A stretch of 64,000 nucleotides of DNA, taken from contig OX439130.1 of the NCBI GenBank assembly GCA_949318235.1, positions 41,479,540 to 41,543,539 of the forward strand, in the 5' to 3' direction. The notes under the pieces were generated by a model, which made no database searches, had not been told where the DNA came from, and saw nothing but the letters and a program-made list of their open reading frames with translations. The translations under genes and the position numbers were made by a program. This DNA is from Ecdyonurus torrentis (Eukaryota > Arthropoda > Insecta > Ephemeroptera > Heptageniidae). The first letter of the stretch is position 1. The number at the start of each line of letters is the position of its first letter. Below, piece by piece: positions 25,889 to 37,327 of the stretch.

Positions 25889-28678
25889 CCCACACAAAAC
25901 AGACTGAGATATATTACATATAATATATGTATTTTATATTAGTATACCAACAGAAAATATATGTATAATATCCATTTGAAAAAGGGATGTTGATGGTATG
26001 AGAAACGTTCAAACGTCCTATATCGAGCGTATATCAAACGTTTAAATGTAGTTCAAAAATAAATGTATACCATACATATAATATACATATGGGTGGTAGA
26101 TGCTTTTTTAAGCAAAAATTTAAAATATTGTATTTTAATTTATGTGGCTCTAGCTCCAAGTCTGATATGTACCCAACACATATCGTTATAAACAACGGCT
26201 CACTTATTTTTTAACACTTACCATACTGCAGCGGACTTTTATATTACTATATTTTAAGAAGAAGAAGAAGAAGGAAGATGAATGCTGCACCCAAACTCGC
26301 AGCACTCTGTGATCCCCACCTTTTACAAATGGGATCTCCAGTGCAATGATAGAGTTTACTTAATTTACTTAGGTTTGGAAGTAGGGTCTGTTTCAGCCTA
26401 GGCCGTTTACAGACGAAGAAGTGGAATTGAAAAGAAAACTTAAATAGAGCAACTTGTTTTAAGTGGCAAAGGGATAAAAACCCAGAGGAAAAGAAAAGAA
26501 CCTCTGGTAAAAACCCTTTAGGTAAGTGATTGTTAGGGCTAAGTTAACATACCCCAACATGCAAAGGGAGGTAGTTCTTAGCGAAAGTCATGCACAAGCA
26601 CATAGTGTTATACATATACATATAATTATATTAACGTTTGTAAAAGCTAATGTTAGCTAAGTTACGGCAGGCATCCTGAGGTCGAGCTACTTTATCCCAA
26701 GAAGAGAATTCATAGTTTGAGAAGTTGGAAATAAATTTGTTGGCATGTATGGATGCCTTACGATAAAATGAATTATTTTGAATTGAGAGGTACACATTCA
26801 GCATTGGAAGTTTAAATCCCTTGTGGATATTTGTGATTCTTGTGTAAATGGGAAAGTACTGAATTGACTTGAGAACTTTGTTCTGCACAATTTGAAGCTT
26901 TTTGATTTCTTTTGTTGAGGCTCCTGACCAAGCTGGTGAAGCGTAGCTTAGTACTGGAAGAATCGTTGCTTTGTAGATATGTAAAGCTGTATGTTTCTTG
27001 ATGTAACTCTTGGGGTTGAGTAACGGGTAGAGGTGTGCAAGTCTAGCCATTGCCTTCTTTCTTGTTGTTTCAATGTGTTGCTTCCAACAAAGCTTCTTAT
27101 CAAGGATGACACCTAGGTATTTAGCATGATTGACACGTTGAACTTGCTCTCCATTGAAGATAATTCTCTTATTAGTACAATGCTTCTTTTTTCTGGATCT
27201 GCTGAATAGAATAGTTTCACACTTGGAGGCGTTTACTTTGAGCAGCCATTTATTGCACCACTTGTCAACTTTAGCAGCATGTCTTTGAACGTGTTCAAAA
27301 GCTAGATCAGCATTTAATGATGAGCAGTAGATTGCAGTATCATCGGCATAGATGGCTAACTTAGTTTTCAGTCTCTCGTCTTCAGGTAGATCATTTATGT
27401 AGATATTAAATAAAACTGGACCAAGGAGAGAGCCTTGAGGGACCCCGGCTTGAATGTTTCTTGTTGTAGATTTGATACCATTAATGTCAACATAAAATGA
27501 TCTATTTGAAAGGTAAGAGTATAAAATACGAGTGATGTAGTTTGAAACTTTGAGACTGATTAATTTACTTAGAAGACCTTTGTGCCACACTTTATCAAAA
27601 GCTTTTTGTAGATCAATGAGGAGCATTGCAGTTACTTGCTTTTTATTGAAACTTTGTGTGATATCATCTGCTACTCTTACAACTTGTTGGACAGTAGAAT
27701 GTTGAGATCTGAAGCCAAATTGTTCATCTCTGATAGTTTTCTTGATATGCAGATATCTGTTAAGACGTATTAAGATTGCTTTCTCAGCTAATTTTGATAG
27801 GGTGCAAAGCAGGCTTATAGGTCTGTAGTTATTAGGATCTGAGTGGTCTTTTCCAGGTTTAGGTAACATTAAAACTTTTGCTAATTTCCATTGTTCTGGG
27901 AAGTATCCAACACGAAGCATTGCGTTTATGATGTTAGTTAAAAATTTGATGGCAGTATCTGGTAGATTAAAAAGTGCTTCATTTGGAATGTCATCTGGCC
28001 CAGGTGCTTTACGTTTCTTTAATTTACGAATAAAGTTTTTAATTTGACTTGGTCTATATTTCTTCGGTTTGTTTAATATGTCAAGTTGGGTATATAAGCT
28101 TCAAGCTTTGTGGTACCTGACGGTAGTGAGTTCTCTACATTCCAAGCCATAAGGTTAATAACTACTAGCAGTTTTAAAAACATTACAAAATAAAATATCC
28201 ATTTTATAAAAAAGTTATCACTCTACCAATTTCTATTTATAATATTTTCTAAAAGTCACTCCAAACTTTTAATTAGCAATCCTAATTACATTTTATATTT
28301 TTTATTAAAGTTTTAAAGCTACAGCTTTTAAAAGCATTTTGATTCAAAGATAAAGTGAAAAAGAAGCAAATTTTGTTAATTTCAAAAATTTGATGATTAA
28401 AATGCGCTGTAATTAGCACTTTTAAGGAACATCTACAAAACGTTTGGAGGTATACATTTAGTAAATGTATATAAATAGTATATGTGTAGATGTAATTTTC
28501 AAATAAAATGCATACCAATTCAATCTGTATAATCTACATTTAAACTTCATATGTAAAATATACATAAAGCAGTATACCAAATGAATACATATATTATATG
28601 TATGAAAATAATATACATATATCTGGTATATGGTAGATGAAAGGTATATGTATACTATCTCATTGTGTGCTGTGTGGG
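25889..28678. mobile_element. TIR element of the CCCACACA...TGTGTGGG type, enlarged by a LINE insertion
   Basis: The left end is CCCACACAAAACAGACTGAG and the right end includes CTCATTGTGTGCTGTGTGGG. The 2-bp flank GT is duplicated (25887-25888 and 28679-28680). Subterminal regions (25910-26110 and 28400-28650) are rich in ATATGTATA, GTATACC and AAACGTTT motifs in both orientations, paralleling the ATATCC arrays of the element at 20853-22063. The middle is a minus-strand LINE. Confidence 0.65.
26257..28090 (-). pseudogene. 5'-truncated non-LTR retrotransposon, reverse transcriptase
   Basis: The minus-strand frame is open from about 28080 to 26631. It starts inside the RT domain with KKRKAPGPDDIPNEAL and continues through NYRPISLLCTLSKL, EQFGFRSQHST, MLLIDLQKAFDKVW, AGVPQGSLLGPVLFNIYIND and YADDTAIY (catalytic Asp pair), then YLGVILDKKL. 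The endonuclease is absent; a stop occurs just upstream (about 28107). The 3' end has a (TTC)n-type tail (AAGAAGAAG on plus, 26260-26275). Jockey/I-like by motif pattern. It is a different family from the LINE at 20765-24545, with low identity by eye. Confidence 0.85.
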
Positions 28679-28680
28679 GT

Positions 28681-29000
28681 GTAAACCAAGGCATCTTTAT
28701 ACAGGCAAAACACAGAAGTTTGTTGCTTGGAGACGTAGTCATGGAGCTTGTTTATAGTCCATAAGAATACATGGAGTTGGACGTGGTCATGTCAGTTTTT
28801 CGCTTTTTTCTCGAAAAAGTTAAATACTGACCCTATCAAATACGTACATATTCGTAATCGCCATAAAATTTGCTATAAAACCCAATAATTTTCATTTTTT
28901 AAAATGGGCGGTAAACTCTAGTTGAAGCGAGATATGAAACATGAAATGCGCTGCACTTCCTCCCCCCTCGGCGGCAAAAGAGACGTAAACAACATGGTAA
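28681..29000 (+). repeat. Dispersed repeat with GTTTACACAAGGCATC-like end, copy 1
   Basis: AAGGCATCTTTATACAGGC, AGACGTAGTCATGGAGC, TGTTTATAGTCCATAAG, GGTCATGTCAGTTTTTCGC and AAAATGGGCGGTAA are shared, inverted, with 38130-38460. No terminal repeats were found. It abuts the TIR element that ends at 28678. Confidence 0.6.
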
Positions 29001-29815
29001 ACAAATCATGTCCGATAAATCATTGAGTTTTTGGCCTTATAAATAATAAGTGATTATTTCATAAATGACGCTGGCAAGATAAAGAACATACCCTTCCAAC
29101 ATTTGAGCTACAAGAAACTTGTAAATTATGTCAGGTAAGTAACTCCAATGTGACTGTATAGAACCAGTGAGACATGAATAAATTTCGTTGCATATTATTG
29201 TACGTAAATAATGTTTTGGAGCTTTTCTTTTCTTTTTCGTGTAAAATTTCCCGTGGGAACGTGATTCATATAGCTAGTAATGTCAAGAATATATGTACAA
29301 TATTCAAGTTCGATTTCCACATCAATAAAACACTTGATACACGGTACATACATACCCATCCCATATATCTAACCATCGAATAAACAGCATGCGTTTCGGC
29401 ACACGTTCACACGCATGTAAATCATGCACATACTCATCTGTCATAGAACATTTAATTCTTTATATGTGCATTTACTCTAAGGCAATATACACTACATATG
29501 TATGTATATGCATACAGTATACCCGACCCTAAAGTCCCTATTCTAGTGACTTTTACCCAACCCATTAAAATACAGATTTTCACATGTATAGATTGCAATT
29601 TATACTGTACTTTTTGGATTCAAGAATATCACTACCAGCTCATGTCATGTGACGTCAGACGTCACTGGTATACTGATGTTCTCGAATTGGACAAGAACTT
29701 GCAATCTACGTGTGAAAAAATTGTGGTTTACTGGGAATCGTGTATGTATACTGTCAACTCCTAAGAGCGTTCAACATTATACCACAACATTACATGATGT
29801 TAATGTGTGTGCCTT
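29001..29815. other. Intergenic stretch without recognised features
   Basis: AT-rich with short open frames on both strands that show no family resemblance. A polypyrimidine/AG site at about 29819-29824 precedes the coding-like segment described next. Confidence 0.3.
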
Positions 29816-29823
29816 TGCTTACA

Positions 29824-31033
29824 GAGCATCCTGGGGCAGACTGTTTCTTCTGCTTCACCAACCTGAAAAGCGAGATCAGAGACAGATCAGACTCTGGATA
29901 ATACAGAATGTGGGATCAAGAGACTGATCAGCTGACCAGGCTAGCAGCTATGTTACCACGACCCTCCTGTGTGGAGCCGACTGCAACATCAGGAGCTACA
30001 GCCTCAGTAATACAGCTTCAGGTATAGGCAGATCAAGAGTACACTTCCAAAATATGTGCACTCTTTGCAAATAAATATGTGACCGCAGCGTTCATGTCTC
30101 CAAATGTTAAATATTTGGTGAAACTTTTACACAACCAGTCCGATTTATTCAGAAGCAGAGTGTACAGTTATATATGGAGTGAAATTGAAAGTAATAAAAA
30201 GTGTATACCAAATGAGAAAAAGAACTTTAAATGCTCCTAAATGTCCCAAGTATCCCTGTTAAATATGTAGTATAATATTGAAGTGAAGAATAGGAAAACC
30301 AACTATCACCTTGTCATGATGGTGTTCAGAGCTAATAATGTTCAGAATAAGTCCCCAGCCCTCAGACTCCCTAGCACTTCTTCTCGACGTCGGCGTCTTA
30401 CGATTAGAGAACTTTAACAGAGAAGCGGCATCCCCATGTTTTAGGCAGATTGCAACACTCAACAGTTTTGACTTGGCAAGCACCAATCGGCCAGAAGTGG
30501 CTGATTCAAGGCACCAATCAGAGAGCGCGCTATAGTAATTTTGTCTGCAGCGTTGCCAAGTTTAAAGAAATGAGTGTTGCGGGTCTGCCTAACACATTGG
30601 GATGTCACTTCTCTGTTAAAGTTCTCTACTTACAATAATCCCACCCAGCTCCAATCCAACTGCTCACAACCCACCTAAAGTCATACTATTTCAGGTTCTG
30701 CAAACCCCGTGGCGGATGTTATAGAAGACAGGTCGAACTTCTCTGGAGTTTAGTATGCAAGCTCTGACCACGATAGACGTGATAAACGGTGGTGACTCGA
30801 CACAGCAAGAGCAACCTTCCCATCTTGACCTCAGCTCGCCTTCCAGTCTACGTAAAGAAAAGTTTTTGTTCACCTCTCCGCCAGCGTCTTCTACTTTCAG
30901 CAAGTTTGAAGATGACTGCAGCTCTATTAATTGGTGCTCAGGTGCTGACGATGCAGCTGACACATGGGTGGAACAGAGTCGACTTGGATTCACGTCATGC
31001 AAAGCTGATGACAAAACTCTCATTAAAGGCTAA
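29824..31033 (+). pseudogene. Possible gene fragment: two coding-like segments
   Basis: Two stretches look less AT-rich and more coding-like than the surroundings. 29824-30020 lies between an AG and a GTATAG donor-like site. One frame reads EHPGADCFFCFTNLKSEIRD and another WDQETDQLTRLAAMLPRPS, so a frameshift or wrong splice choice is likely. 30696-31033 follows TATTTCAG and ends with a frame (30755-31033) rich in Ser and acidic residues. An intervening palindromic MITE (30407-30626) would be intronic. I do not recognise the product. It may be a decayed gene or part of a transposon, and confidence is low. Confidence 0.25.
30407..30626. mobile_element. TA-flanked palindromic MITE (GAGAACTTTAACAGAGAAG ends)
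   Basis: GAGAACTTTAACAGAGAAG and its inverse CTTCTCTGTTAAAGTTCTC bound the element, with TA on both sides. Inner arms (GGCATCCCCATGTTTTAGGC / GCCTAACACATTGGGATGTC) also pair. Tc1/mariner-type target. Confidence 0.7.
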
Positions 31034-31198
31034 TTACCCAGACAGTGTGTTATTCAGAGATGGTTGTCTGAAGCCTGGTGATCACGTCAAACAATAGGAT
31101 AGAGATGGAACAAGAGAAATTGGAGCAGTGTGTAAAATTGAATAACCAAAGTTGATGGTCATTTTTATTTATATTACTGTAATTTACATTCTTGATAT

Positions 31199-31340
31199 TG
31201 GTGAACCAATTGAGTCTACTAGTTCCAAAAACTTCTTCCAGTTTCAACAAAGTGATGTCATACCTGGTAGTTATTAGAAACTCACCATTATTGAAAATGG
31301 AAAAAGCTGATTTTGTAACTAGTAGACTCAATTGTTTCAC
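31199..31340. repeat. Short hairpin repeat (AATTGAGTCTACTAGTT arms)
   Basis: GAACCAATTGAGTCTACTAGTT is mirrored by AACTAGTAGACTCAATTGTTTC. A small MITE-like hairpin, with no second copy seen. Confidence 0.5.
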
Positions 31341-31554
31341 AGTGAAAAACAGCTAAACTTCTTCCTTAATCATCAGACGATCAACTTATATAAAGATTTT
31401 TTTCTCCACTATAAAATGCAAAATAAAAAGCCTGTTTTATTTAAAACATATTTGTATTTTATTACTGGCATCTCATATCTAACCTTGAACTATCCATATT
31501 AATGGACAGTAAAAAAAAAAAAAAAAAAAAAAAAAAGTGTTTATATCTTAATAA

Positions 31555-32001
31555 GTTTAAGGGTTGTCTTCAGAAGGCTTATATCTCAAAATCTTAAAAG
31601 AAAACTTCAAAAGTTTATGATGCCATTTGAAAGTTAATAGTAACAGCTTCCTATGGTAAAATTTTCAGAACCCGTGACCATAAGATAAGAGAGAAAAAAA
31701 TTAATGAAATTACCATGGGCTCTTATGTCTAATGTGACTAAAATTACAAGAAATCATAATTTATAATCTAGCATAGTGACCCCCCAAAATTTTTACATTT
31801 TTGAAGATACCTTATCCTATAATGTATCACTGTGCAAAATTTCAGATTTTTCTTTTCTTAACAACTTTTTAATCAAATCCCATAGTACCTGATTTTTCAC
31901 CTTAAGGCGGGAAATCAAGTACTGCGGGATTGGACTAAAAAGTTGTAAAGAAAGAAAAATCTGACATTTTGCACAGTGATACATTATAGGATAAGGTATC
32001 A
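31555..32001. repeat. Dispersed repeat with terminal hairpin, copy 1
   Basis: TTTATGATGCCATTTGAAAG, ATAAGATAAGAGA, CATGGGCTCTTA and AAATCTAGCAT-like blocks are shared with 42735-43480. The right portion is a hairpin: TATAATGTATCACTGTGCAA with its inverse at 31970-31990, and AACAACTTTTTAATCAAATCC with its inverse at 31930-31955. Confidence 0.6.
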
Positions 32002-32106
32002 CAACAAAACCTTTACAACCAAAATCTCCTCTACCCCTCATATCATAAAAAAATGTTGAATAGTGATTTAAGAATATTGGAAAAAAATTGGTAATGGGAG
32101 ATATGA

Positions 32107-32290
32107 CAGGGATGCCGTGGAAGAGAAAATTTTCTAATCCAGGCCAAAATGAAATTTAAAACATATGAACTAGTGGCTGATATTGCCACTGCAGTATTGT
32201 AGCAATTTGAGCTACTATTTCATACTCTTTAAAATTCATTTTGGCCCGTCTTAAAAAAATTTCTCTACCACGGCATCCCTGTCAGTGCTC
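32107..32290. repeat. Palindromic repeat with ACAGGGATGCCGTGG arms
   Basis: GACAGGGATGCCGTGGAAGAG and its inverse TACCACGGCATCCCTGTC bound about 180 bp, with inner pairing GGCCAAAATGAAATTTAAA / TTTAAAATTCATTTTGGCC. Confidence 0.6.
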
Positions 32291-33267
32291 ATAATATATT
32301 TCATTACCCAATATTTTTTCCTACCTCCCCCCCCCCCCCCAAATGTTTTATCAGTTATCATAGACAATTTTTACTAAGATTTCATATGTATATGTGTATT
32401 TTTTTTTCTGTATTCTAATTTATTATAAGATAATTTAAGGCTTTTTGAATTCTCCTAACCTTTTCTTTTAAACGTATTATACCTACCTAACCACAATGAT
32501 TGATTCTAATTGAGATCTATTTGTAAATTTGTTACATGCTCCTGTTATATGCAAGTATGTAACAAAACCTTTACAACCAATCCCCTCTCCCCTTCATATC
32601 ACATACTGTATTACAAAATTTATTCTTATTAGCATTATGTATAGTTTATTCAATGCATAGCCTAGAATAAATAGTAGGCCTATATTATATAATATCTGGT
32701 AAAATTACACTAAAAAAAAAAGAAGAAAAAAAAAGGAAAATAAATTCATAATCATACTTAATGTCATAGAGAAAAAGGGACCTTAAACTGAAAATAAATG
32801 CACATTATTATTTTATTTACAGATGTATTTGAATATTTTTATTACTTACAATACAATGACAATTATTTTTCTACAAAGTAAGTAAGCACAAAGTGACTAC
32901 CCCATGCAAAGTGACAAAGCGCATGTTATAGCAGCACCGAATTTGATGCTTTCGAGACACCTTCTTCTTTGCCTCGGCTGATGGTTGTCAAGATTTTTAT
33001 GACTCATGGTTAGACAAATTTACTCATGGTCAACAGCTCTCACCATCTAGGAGGGGAAAAAAGAAGTTATTTTGCATTGAAATTAATTTTAAAAAAAGTC
33101 TCAGTATGGTATGTCTCAATTAACTATATCATTTGAGAGAGAAAGAGAGCTGTGATTATCCTGCATTATTTAGCAAACAATATAGTAGTTCCTTGATGTC
33201 TGGATGCCTAATACTATTACATATTACAACATAAATATATAATTAGGAAAAAATCGACTTTGCGATA
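32291..33267. other. Intergenic stretch without recognised features
   Basis: AT-rich. A poly-C run near 32330 and an A-rich tract near 32712-32745 are the only notable items. No gene is seen on either strand. Confidence 0.35.
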
Positions 33268-33813
33268 GATTGATAATTAAAAGATAGATAGAAACACATA
33301 AAAAAGAGAGGTGATAGATTTTTGGGGAATGGGAGATAATGAGCTTTGTTAGTTCAGGGACCCCGCAAAAGAGAGAGAAAAATATTCAAACCCAGGCCGA
33401 AATATGACACATAGTGCATCGTATGCACGGTGGTATGAACTAGAAGCTCGTAAGCAAATAGAGATTAGTTAATTAGTTTTTTGGCTTAAAAAAGTAAATT
33501 AATTAGCAAACAGGCCGAAACAGCGTTGTCCATGGTTATAGAGAGTCGCGCCGAATATTTTTGGTGTGACGTTTTTGCTAATTAATTTACTTTTGTAAGC
33601 CAAAAAACTAATTAACTAATCTCTATTTGCTTACGAGCTTCTAGTTCATACCACCGTGCATACGATGCACTATGTGTCATATTTCGGCCTGGGTTTGAAT
33701 ATTTTTCTCTCTCTTTTGCGGGGTCCCTGAACTAACAAAGCTCATTATCTCCCATTCCCCAAAAATCTATCACCTCTCTTTTTTATGTGTTTCTATCCAT
33801 CTTTTAATTATCA
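33268..33813. mobile_element. Palindromic ribozyme-bearing element, second copy (centre deleted)
   Basis: Outer arms are complete: AAAAGATAGATAGAAACACA, GAGGTGATAGATTTTTGGGG, GTTCAGGGACCCCGCAAAAG and GGCCGAAATATGACACATAG are all mirrored to 33813. The centre is shorter than in 11351-12125; one hammerhead is gone and the other is half deleted. The outer ~80 bp of the left arm, missing from the first copy, is present here and defines the family's end. Confidence 0.65.
33511..33545 (+). ncRNA. Hammerhead remnant (3' half only)
   Basis: AGGCCGAAACAGCGTTGTC and CATGGT are retained, that is the stem II 3' strand, GAA, stem III and cleavage site. The CTGATGA core and stem I 5' strand are deleted, so this copy cannot fold as a ribozyme. 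Confidence 0.7.
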
Positions 33814-34013
33814 ACATATTACAACAGTTAAATATTAGAGGAAAGGAATATTGAAATCTTTATTTTTATTTTAAATAAATTAATAAACTACCTATCAGTA
33901 TGATAGCAAAAAAGCAAATGATAGCATGATAGCAAATATTGAAAATTTTGCATTGATTGAAAGAATAGCAAAACAGGTTCATATTTCATAGTAGAGTGGA
34001 TGGAAGCAGAGAT

Positions 34014-34250
34014 AGAGGCAGGCCTAAAACATCATGGTCTGAGGTGGTTGGAAGATGTTTGAAAAATAAGAATGTACGCAGTATGAGATGCAAAAGGAAA
34101 TGAATGAAACAAGGTATGAGACTGGAGGAGGCAAGTGAAGTATGTCAGGATAGGAAGTTGTGGAGGTCTATCACTGGGTCAGGATAAAACATCTGTGTTG
34201 TTGGCTTACCCCGAAGGGGATTATAGTGTCATGATATGTAAGTATGTATA
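34014..34250 (+). pseudogene. LINE 3' end (C-terminal reverse transcriptase tail, degraded)
   Basis: Frame fragments DRGRPKTSWSEVVGRCLKN and MRLEEASEVCQDRKLWRSIT are separated by a stop and frameshift. The R-G-R-P-K-x-x-W motif followed by D-R-x-x-W-R is characteristic of the C-terminal tail of RTE/CR1-like LINEs. It ends in GGCTTACCCCGAAGGGGATTA and a TATG-rich tail. Further 3'-end copies lie at 4068-4140 and 34775-34870. Confidence 0.65.
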
Positions 34251-34369
34251 TGTATTAAGAATTAAATAATAATAATAATAAAAGCAAAGATTTTTTAAAG
34301 ATTATTACTGTTACTTATTTTTGTATACAAGTAAAAAACCATTGCGGTTGGTATAAACCAGGGCCCAGG

Positions 34370-34530
34370 ACCGCCTCTAATATTTGCGACTCTTAAGTAC
34401 CGCGGTTCCAAGACATGCGGTTCTTAAGAACCGCACCAAAAAAGCGGTTCTTAAGAACTGGTTCTTGGAACCGCTTCAAAAAGAGTGGTTCTGAGCGGTT
34501 CCAGAAACCGGAACCGGTTCTTTAAAAATA
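34370..34530. repeat. Array of GCGGTTCTTAAGAACCGC / AACCGGTTC motifs
   Basis: At least eight GGTTC/GAACC half-sites occur, several as inverted pairs, in about 150 bp. The composition is like the 25085-25145 cluster. It may be the end of a hAT-type element; the other end was not found. Confidence 0.5.
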
Positions 34531-34774
34531 ATAATTTCTAATAATAACTATAAGAAAGAAAAAAAAAATTAAAATTATTATATTTTTATTAATATTTCAA
34601 ATATAAGTCGATAATAAATGTAACTTGTTTCTTTTTAAGGCATCCTGGATGTGTAAAATGTTAAAATACGCATTTTTAAAGCCAAAAATCACGAGTAAAT
34701 AGTGATTAGTTAGTAAGATTTGAACACAAAGATATTGGGAGTAGGGACCAAGTAATCTATAGTATGTATCTACA

Positions 34775-34870
34775 TACATACATACATATCATGATGCTAT
34801 AATCCCTTTCGGGGTAAGCTAACAACACAGATGTTTTATCCTGACCCAGTGATAGACCTCCACAACAATA
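34775..34870 (-). repeat. LINE 3'-tail fragment, minus orientation
   Basis: CATACATACATACATATCATG, CCCTTTCGGGGTAAGC and TCCTGACCCAGTGATAGACC match the inverse of 34180-34250. Confidence 0.7.
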
Positions 34871-35500
34871 AATACAGCCAAGAACAGCAATTGTTCTTAG
34901 TAAGTTTCTTAGCTCATTGATAAATTCCGCACTGTGCTATCACATGGGCAGAGCTTTAATTATTAGGTGCAGTAGGAATTGACAGCTGTCCTAGGCTGTA
35001 AAGAATTAAAGATCACTCATTACTTCTCCAGCTCATAGTCAGTATATTCTTAATTTAACGTGCTTCAATCTTTCTATGTACAATTATTATTTTCTATTAT
35101 CAATTCTTTGGTGGGGAAAAAAGTGATAAGAGAGGGAGTAAAAAAAAAAAGAACGAGAAAGAGAGGCAAGGGAGGGGATGGAGGTTGAAAATGTTTGTGA
35201 TAATAAACTTATGTTAAATTGTAATGCTAATGTAACAGTAGATTATCTCCTATACTGAGAATGGCAGATAAAATGCGCGCCATAATTGCGACTGAGTGAA
35301 GACTGCAGAACTAGAAACCGTCATTTGAAGTAATGTTACGCATCTATTTCTGCAGGCTTCACCCATTCGCAATTGTAGCGTGCATTGATCTGACATTCTC
35401 ACATCTGACATGTATTAAACTGTGTACTACACCTTACATCTTTCAATTTAGTCCCATCAAGACATTGTCTTATTGTCGTACTCACTAGAAAATGTACCTA
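34871..35500. other. Intergenic stretch without recognised features
   Basis: No supported gene or repeat. A loosely inverted pair (GAATGGCAGATAAAATGCGCGCC near 35260 and the inverse of GGCTTCACCCATTCGCAATTG near 35350) hints at another small hairpin. Confidence 0.3.
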
Positions 35501-35934
35501 CGGTCTAAATCAGTGTGTGCAGCAATTAGCCACCCCCCGGTTTAAACCAGGTTTTAACCGGCCCGGTTTTTAGTATAGTTTTAGCCGGTTTAAACCACTC
35601 TTGATAAAAAGCTAAGAATATGCCAGAACTGGATAGCAATAATAAAATAAATGCATTATATTAAGTTTATTTTACATTTATAAATGTTATATCTACATAA
35701 ACTTTTTTATTACTATGTTATATACTTTTAAATTCAGGCATAATTCTGGGAAATAATGGCCATCGGAAATTTGATTCTTCATTAATTTAAGTTAAAATTT
35801 TAAAACTAATAAGAAGCAATATTATTATTTTATAGCATCATTTTATTGTTTCCATCGTAGTGTATCAATTTAGGAGAAAAAAAAAAAAAAAAAAACGCAG
35901 TTAAAATTTCTTTTTAAGGAAAAATATAGAATAC

Positions 35935-36474
35935 CAGCAAAGGGCCATACCACGCAGTAGAAGTTCTATGGTGAGGTTGAGGTCTCATGTGGCACAGGAC
36001 TTGCAGTCATATTGACTAATAAAGGGAGTAACTTTTTTGAGGCCGACTTTAAGCAATTTTGGTTACATCCGCTTCCGTTTCTTCTACTTCTTCTTATTCG
36101 CGCATTACTTCGAAACGAAACGGATGTGAGCAAAGTTGCTTATAGTCGGCCTCAAAAAATTGCTCCATTATTAGTCAATAATGTTTATCCGTGGTTAACA
36201 TGTTTATGCAACTGAGAGCTGTTGTCATTGTATAAAAATTTTAAGTAATGAAGAAAATTACTTGAGCACATCACAAAGTAGCATGTATAGTCATGTAAAA
36301 GACTACACGCTATGCTGTGATGTGCTCAAGTAATTGTCTTCTTTAATTAAAATTGTCATTACAATGACAACAGCTGTTAGATAAATACTATGTACAGTAA
36401 ATATAACTGTGTGCCACAGGAGACCTCAACCTCTCCATATAGAACTTCTACTGTGGTGAAACCCTATTTTGCTA
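35935..36474. mobile_element. Palindromic MITE family 1, second copy, split by family 2
   Basis: CCAGCAAAGGGCCATACC, GTAGAAGTTCTATGGTGAGG, GAGGTCTCATGTGGCACAGGA and TTGAGCACATCACA are mirrored by blocks at 36290-36474. The left arm is interrupted by the family 2 MITE at 36010-36182. Homologous to 8350-8708. Confidence 0.75.
36010..36182. mobile_element. Palindromic MITE family 2, second copy (innermost layer)
   Basis: ATTGACTAATAAAGGGAGTAA and TTTTGAGGCCGACTTTAAGC are mirrored by TATAGTCGGCCTCAAAA and TTATTAGTCAATA. Homologous to 7945-8118. The centre has a second inverted pair (ATCCGCTTCCGTTTC / GAAACGAAACGGAT). Confidence 0.75.
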
Positions 36475-37327
36475 CCCTAGCTCGTTTGTATTTTAATTTA
36501 AAAATTTTGAATGCAATAAAATATAAGGAAAATGTTTTAACATACTGTAAATAATTTAATTTTTTTAATGACCATGAAGGTATGAAATTAAAATTTGAAA
36601 TACATTTGCATTAGTTATTAGTTTCATTTTGTGTAATATTTATGAATTTTATGAAAAAGACACCAAAAAGCCAGTTTTAGCCGGTTTTAACCATTAAAAG
36701 CCGGTTTAAACCGGTTTTAACCACTGGCCTGGATAAAACTAATAAAAGCCGGCTTTTTGCAAACACTGGTCTAAATACACAGCTCGGCATTCTTCACAAC
36801 AGCCTAGAGAAAACTGGAAACTCAAGGAAGGCTGAACGGTACAACCAAACATTATTTATGTACCTCCCGAATGCAATATGTATTATCATGGAAACCATTC
36901 AAACATGCATTGAGCAATGTTTTGTGCTCTGACAATTAACTTTTTTTTTTTTTTTTTTTTTTGCACAATTGCATGATGCACAATTGCAAGGAGTACAATG
37001 GGGCGATTCACCTGTCTGTCTGAAACCAAGGACATGAATGACACAAAATACATGACGTGACAAGGCAGGCCAACTCATAGCCCTGTGTTCTTGACAGAGT
37101 ACAGGTTGAAGCAACTGTTTAAGTATGCACGTGAAGTGTCAGAGCACAAAACATTTTGCTCAATGCACATTTGAATGGTTTCCATTATAATGCATTGCAT
37201 AGCATTCGGGATGAGGCATTGTACATAAATAAAGTACAGCTGTATACCGTTCAGCTTGCCTTATTGAGTTTCCAGTTTCTCTACAGGCTGTTATAAAGTA
37301 TGACAAGCTGCATGTACATATTTAGAC

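Larger units (their letters stand above)
35511..36768. mobile_element. hAT-like element, CAGTGTGTGC...GCAAACACTG, 8-bp duplication
   Basis: The perfect 8-bp target duplication GTCTAAAT is at 35503-35510 and 36769-36776. Terminal repeats are short and imperfect. Subterminal regions (35535-35610 and 36670-36755) are filled with GGTTTAAACC, AAAACCGG and AGCCGG motifs. No transposase is encoded. It contains the family 1 MITE at 35935-36474. Confidence 0.8.
35502..37327. mobile_element. Outer palindromic element (GGTCTAAATACACAGCT ends) with nested insertions
   Basis: The left end GGTCTAAAT is interrupted by a hAT-like element. It resumes at 36769 and is mirrored by ATATTTAGACC at 37327. Arms: AGAGAAAACTGGAAACTCAA / TTGAGTTTCCAGTTTCTCTA, GGAAACCATTCAAACATGCA / inverse at 37165-37185, and ACAAAACATTTTGCTCAATGC with its partner at 36905-36920. 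A T run and an unrelated ~100-bp segment lie in the centre. Confidence 0.65.
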
